From: Capitulum mitella
Lineage: Eukaryota; Arthropoda; Thecostraca; Pollicipedomorpha; Pollicipedidae
Assembly: GCA_030062745.1 (NCBI GenBank)
Contig: CP099841.1
Span: forward strand, 23,253,398 to 23,317,397
Length of the DNA: 64,000 nucleotides
Direction: 5' to 3'
Under the pieces are notes generated by a model, which was not told the DNA's origin, searched no databases, and saw nothing but the letters and a program-made list of their open reading frames with translations. Of the stretch, positions 37,301 to 43,300 are shown one piece after another. Every line of letters begins with the position of its first letter. Position 1 is the stretch's first letter. Made by a program: the position numbers and the translations under genes.

Positions 37301-40300
37301 TCTGCCTGTTCTCGGAAGCTTATGGCCTCTGTCGCCGGACCTCTGCCTGTTTTCGGAGGCTCGGGACCTCTGTCGCCGGACCTCTGCCTGCTCTCGGAGG
37401 TCTGGAGCCTCTGTGGCCGGACCTCCCCCGTTATCGGAGGTCTGGAGCCTCTGTGGCCGGACCTCCCCCGTTATCGGAGGTCTGGAGCCTCTGTGGCCGG
37501 ACCTCCCCCGTTATCGGAGGTCTGGAGCCTCTGTGGCCGGACCTCCCCCGTTATCGGAGGTCTGGAGCCTCTGTGGCAGGACCTCCCCCGTTATCGGAGG
37601 TCTGGAGCCTCTGTGGCCGGACCTCCCCCGTTATCGGAGGTCTGGAGCCTCTGTGGCCGGACCTCTGCCTGCTCTCGGAGGTCTGGAGCGTCTGTGGCCG
37701 GACCTCCCCCGTTATCGGAGGTCGGGAGCCGCTGCGTTGCCGGCCGGTCGGCGCCGGGTCCGCCGGACGGCCTTTGGGGCGGGGGGGTACGCCGGCCGTG
37801 GCCGCTCGCCTTATGAGCGCCGATGGCCGTTAAATAACTCCGATCGCGCCCCTTCCGGCGCCGTTAGCCGTCGACGGCGGCTCGTTGGGTGCGCGTTTAG
37901 CGTCGATAAACGGCTTCGTGTCCGGCCGGAGCGCATGCCTTCCGTGCCCACGTGACGAGGATCGCGATATCCCCCGGCTGACCTGTTGGGAATCCACGTC
38001 TGTCCTGTGTGACGGCCATCTGGACGTTCTCCGGCCTTCTCTGTGTCGGCCGTCTGGACCTCTGTCCAGCTGGCTCTGTAACGGTCGTCGGGACTTGCCC
38101 CCGGCTGTCAGTGCTGTGGTTGTATCCACGTCTCTGCTTCGATCGGAAGCTGCCCAACGGCTGACCCTATGTCATGGCCGGGCCGCTCGAACTTTGAGCC
38201 GTCCTGAGCCGCTCGACCATTGAGCCGACGGCTCTCCCTCGACCAGCGAGCCGACGGCGCAACGTGAGCGCAGGGGACTGTTGGACAGCTGATCTGACGC
38301 AGTCTGGGCGGTGAGACGGTGGGTCTCAGCGGTAGGCTGGCCCGGTCTTCTGGGGCCCCGAGTTCGGGCCGCTCGATTGTTTGACGTTGATCGCTCGACG
38401 TCCGACCCTCCGCTGCGTTGTGGGCGCGCTCAGGACTGTACAGACTTGTCAGAGTTCTCCGCGCTGGGCGGCGCCAGTCTTCTCGGAGTGCGCCTTCGAG
38501 GCGTCCGTGCGCTGGTGCTGATTAATCTACGCTCAGTATGGTTTTGTTGTTGTGCGATTGTCATTTCCTACATGGGTGTGTAATCAGAAGAGCCTTTGTT
38601 TAATGTTAGTGGCGCAGTTTTGACAAAGGATTTAATTTGGAGTTTGCTAAAGCCTGATATGCGGCTATATGACAGTGGAAAATAAGTCTTGTTGAATGCG
38701 TACGAGCAAACCACCTTAACACAGCACTGGTATCTCATAGCGTCGCATTTTTTATGTGGACTGGCGGGGCATAATTGCGCCTTTGGTGCGCAATTGTGCG
38801 CTATTGGAATATCCGCACTACCATTATAGATTATCGACTGCCTGTCCCGGGTTATTGAATAATTCCGGCAGGTCTAGATGGTGGCGGTCGCAGTGGAATC
38901 TCATTGTAGAGCGGGTCCTTAGTAATTGGTCGATCGGACCTAAATCCTAAGTCCGGTACTGGTTGCATAATGTTGCGTTATTGAACAGTACTGATTTTTT
39001 CGAAATGCCGTTTAGGTCGGAGGCGGGTGTGGTTTAAACTGAAGAGCTGCATCATGCATTCCGAAATGTCCTTTTGTGGCGGTTGAAATTTGTCTGTATT
39101 GAGCGTTCCCGCCGCTCTTGAAGTTGGAGGGCCCCAGAATGTCATCGATCTTTGTGAAACATTCCCGGATGCCCCTGACATCGCGAGACGCTGTTGGCGT
39201 GGTCACTGTGCCCCTGCATTGCAATAAGGGCACAGGGTAACTTGCCTCACGTCGAAAGAGAAACGTTCACGGCTCGGCAGTTTCTTTTTTTGGTATGGTA
39301 CCCCCGCGTTCCGTGGCGTGCAGCTTTTGCTGTCGGGGTATCCATACCAGTCGGAGTGTGCCGGCCGGAAGGAGTTGTCCATGGATCGAGGACGGCCCGT
39401 TGTGTTGCAGCGAGGCGGTGAAGCAGTGTCCGTACGACGCCGTGGACGCTACCGAGGGCGAGGAGTCGCGGGCGCAGACAGAGGCTCAGCTGACGCAGGT
39501 GAGTCGGCTGCTGGTCGATCGTCAGCTCTTGTTACAGAGCCCCGGCGGACCCGCTGTCAGCCGGGGAACACGGCGAACCTGTTACACCCGAGCACAGTCG
39601 GGCAGGGCAGAATTCACAGGGCAGTGGTGGTGCGTCACGTAATGGCTGACCAGCAGAGTAATATTGGGGGTGTGGTAAGTGCAGAGAAATGTTTTTCTGT
39701 TCGGTTGTCACTTGAAACGAAGACGGTCACACTTCATTGTTTGGAATAATCATTACGTGTTCAACATGCACAGAAATAACGTCGGTACAGTTTTTAGTGA
39801 ACTTTGACGTGTTGCGTCGCCGCTTGGTTTTTGCTTTGGCTTGCGATATTGGTCCGCGACCTCTGCCTGCGGCTTTTCCGTGACCACGCGACACTCGGTC
39901 GGTCCCCTTACCAGTGACCCCCCATGCCGGGGCCGTCAGGTGCGCCAGCTGAGCAAACTGCTCAAGGACAAGGACCTGCAGATGGCACTGCTCTGCGAGG
40001 AGAAGCTGCGCATCCAGGCGGACATTGTCGAGCTGGTGCAGCCGGAGGACCAGCGGCTGCAGGCGGCGCTGGGCAGCATGACGTTCTCCTGCACGCACCT
40101 GGTGGACGACGGCCTGGACCCGGCTGACGCCCGCCAAATGCTGCAGACCGCCGTCCAGGAGGCCACCAGGTGAGGCCCACCGGGCGGACGGCCGGAGATA
40201 GGACGGAGTCGTGCGGACTCGGGTTTTGCTGGTCACTGCCGGGTCTGCTATTTGTCTGTTGTCGCCTTTTTACGACGGCAGCTGATTGGATTTTACGTGC

Positions 40301-43300
40301 ACCGCCATGCTGCCAAATGATTTGATTTCCGCTTCGATTACGTTGTGGTTTTACACAGTCGCCTTGGAGCACCCTCAAGTCGTTGGTGGATCGTTCTGTT
40401 CTTCGTTCTCCTTTTATAAGTCCAGCCGCTAAGACACGTCAATATCCCATCAGCAGTAGGGCGGGCTTGAGATGAGCCACCGTTAACTGTCCGGGCGAGT
40501 GACTCGCGTGGTCGTTCCAGGCTGGCGGGCGTGCTGTTTCCGCCCCAGGGGGCGCTGGCGCGCTCGGCCAGCTCGGTGGGCGAGCACCACAGCAACGACT
40601 ACGTGTCGCCGGTGCTGCCGAAGCGGGCTGAGACGTTCGCCGGGTTCGACAACAGCACAGGTGAGCCGGGCCGACCGTCGGCCGGCGCTGCCGTGTGGCA
40701 CCGGAGGGCCGTGCTGCGTCAGCGTGAGATGACGTGCTGCGTTCAGATGTGCTGTGAGAGCTGGCGTGTAATTGGCCCGGTGCTCCTTGTCGTAATGTGC
40801 GATTTATGTTGGGGTGGTTTGTCAGCGATGAAAAGTGCAGTTTCTGGCATCGGGCTCCTATTTCCCGCCGGACTTTGTTGTAACCTCCGTGAATTTCATC
40901 GTGGCTGTTACGCGACTATGACATCAGACATCCATTAACGAAACGACCCTTGTTGATGCCCCACGAATTTTGACGGCTGAGTGGACAGTCACGATGTCTG
41001 GATACGCTGCCACTCGCCGGTGACATCCACGACCCGCCGTCGGCCGCCTGTTGCCGTGTTCAGTCCCCGGGCCGGTCAGATGACGTCAGCGTCTGGCCCG
41101 GGGGCGGTGTGGGCGGCGGGTCTGCGGCGCCCGCGTGCAGGCCGGCCGGCGCTCTCCGCCGTACAGCTGCGCTCGGCTCAATACCGAATCAATCTGATTT
41201 CCCGGCGGTCTGAAACGCGTTCGTTCGCCGAGCCCGCCTCCGGCATCGCCGGCATCAGTGGAGAATTGTGGAAAGTAATTGTCGGTGCTGCCGGGCGCGG
41301 TCCGATCTCGCAGCTTCTTTTCCCACCGGGTTTTCCGCTTTCCTTTTGGTCTCCCGCAGTTCCAGTTTTCCAATTCCAATCCCCCGCCCCGTTCTGTCGG
41401 TGGTGTTGCATGTCCGGTTTTAGGGTTTTCTGTCATTAAATCCCTTCTTGTGTAGTTTAATTTGACGCGTCTGGTGTTCATCTTCTGTTGCTCTCTGTTT
41501 TCTTCTTCGTGTATTTTCCTTTTGATAATCCTTCTCGTCGTCTCTCCTGTTGCATACTTTTCCTCTCTTCCGATTTTTTTGCAGATATTCCTCCTGATAT
41601 TACTTTTTCTTGTAGGAGAGCTTAACTAGTACGACTAGATGCTGTCCTGTTTGCTCCACTGCTACGCGAGAGAGCGACTTATGTGACCGTCACACTCAGT
41701 TTGCCTGACTCATCCATGTTATCGATCTCCACCAGCTCCCGCTAGTCGCGGCGATTAATATGCGTTCCTTTTCGTGCCGAATCACGTTCTATCGGGTGGT
41801 GTCCGTGCAGCGAATGACACCCCGTCCGTCCTCGTGGCCGAGCCGGACGTGTGCTGACCTACTTCGGCCCCGGCGGCCGGCTGTGTTGCAGGACTGGCCA
41901 AACGGCGCGACCCGGGAGAGGAGAACATCGACGAGGAGGCCGAGGACCAGGAGCAGTCGTCCGCGCCGACCCCGGCCAGAGACACGGTGGGTCGCCCGCT
42001 TCTTATTGTCAGTCAGAGGAGAGACTGCCCCCCCCCTCCCCCCATTACCGGCCGTGGACGGAGGACAGGCTGATTCCCCACCACCGACCCGGGGCAGAGG
42101 ACAGACTGATCACTATCCACGTACCGCAGGCAGAGGGTATATAGTGCGGCCCCCGTGCACGGTGTGGTGTTTTGCTACCTTTCATTGCCAGTATTCTTTC
42201 AGTATATTTATGCTGCCTTCTACGTCTTATGAATGGCATGTGTCTCTGTGTTAAATGACTGCGTGTTCATTTTATCTTACTCTTCTTTTTAAGTTCATGC
42301 AATCTTTGCTAATGGCTCGCTTTCAGTTCCTGGTGCCGCTGTCGATCTGGCGTGGTACCGTCGTAACGCTAGTTTGTCCGTTGGCCGCCAGGTGTCGCCG
42401 CCGGCGCCGGTGGTGTCCAGCGAGGCGTTTCAGCTGGCGGCGCTGCAGATGCACCGATCGCTCTCCACCATGCTCTGCGTCATCTCGCAGTCGGCCAATA
42501 ACGTGGAACTGTGAGTGGCCGGCGGGAGGCGCCGCCCCCGCGGCGTCCTCAGCCGTAAAACGTCCGGCCGTTAAACCTGCATCTGCAGAATTGCCGGTGT
42601 TTGGTGTTCATGAGTTTCTAATCACGGTAAAGTTCTTGACACGGGTCACACCATGGTCGTCAGAAATTTAGCGACCCGAGATAAATGCTGGGGTACAGGT
42701 TATCGCGGGGCTCGGATCGTGAGGCTTGGGTTCGAATCCAGTCAACGGCGTAGGTTTTGCTTCCCGTCCCAGCCGCCTCAAGAGGTCGCGGCTTCGACCA
42801 GAGTAGGTAGATATTTCGTAACGTTTCAGCAAAAACTATCCCAGTTATTCACTTTGTTACCAAGAACATAACTCGGTAAATGGCAAGTTGTGTATGTAAT
42901 GTGATGCTTAACGACGCTGCTGTTCGGACAAATGCGTTTCCAACTTGTCTGAGTATTTGCTTGGTCATCGCATCGTCTAACGGGAACCCCAGTGCCATTG
43001 ACCGCGTGGTGAGCCCAGTTTTCTTCGATGCTTTTCCCGTCGGGGCTCAGAGGCCGTTAGCAGTCAGCTTGATGATGTCTGGGAGCAGCCATGTAACGTG
43101 GTTGTGGTGTGGCGGCAGACTGCGCAGCTGCGTGCAGGAGGGTCGCGGCGGCCCCACCAGCGGCGAGACGAGGCTCAACGCCAAACTGGAGGAGCTGCGC
43201 AACTTGCAGGACCGCTTCACGAAGGAGAAGACCGAGTGGAACAAGGACAGGGACAACCAGGAGAAGTGGATCCAGGGCAAGAAGACAGAGCTGGCCAAGC

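Noticed and set aside
37101..37955. 284-codon repetitive open frame
   Set aside because: It is the translation of the 40-bp minisatellite, and the other two forward frames are open for the same reason.
42660..42790. Possible tRNA or tRNA-derived SINE (GGTTCGAATCC at 42,729-42,739)
   Set aside because: The B-box sequence is perfect, but the T-stem pairs poorly and no convincing A-box, anticodon arm or acceptor stem surrounds it.
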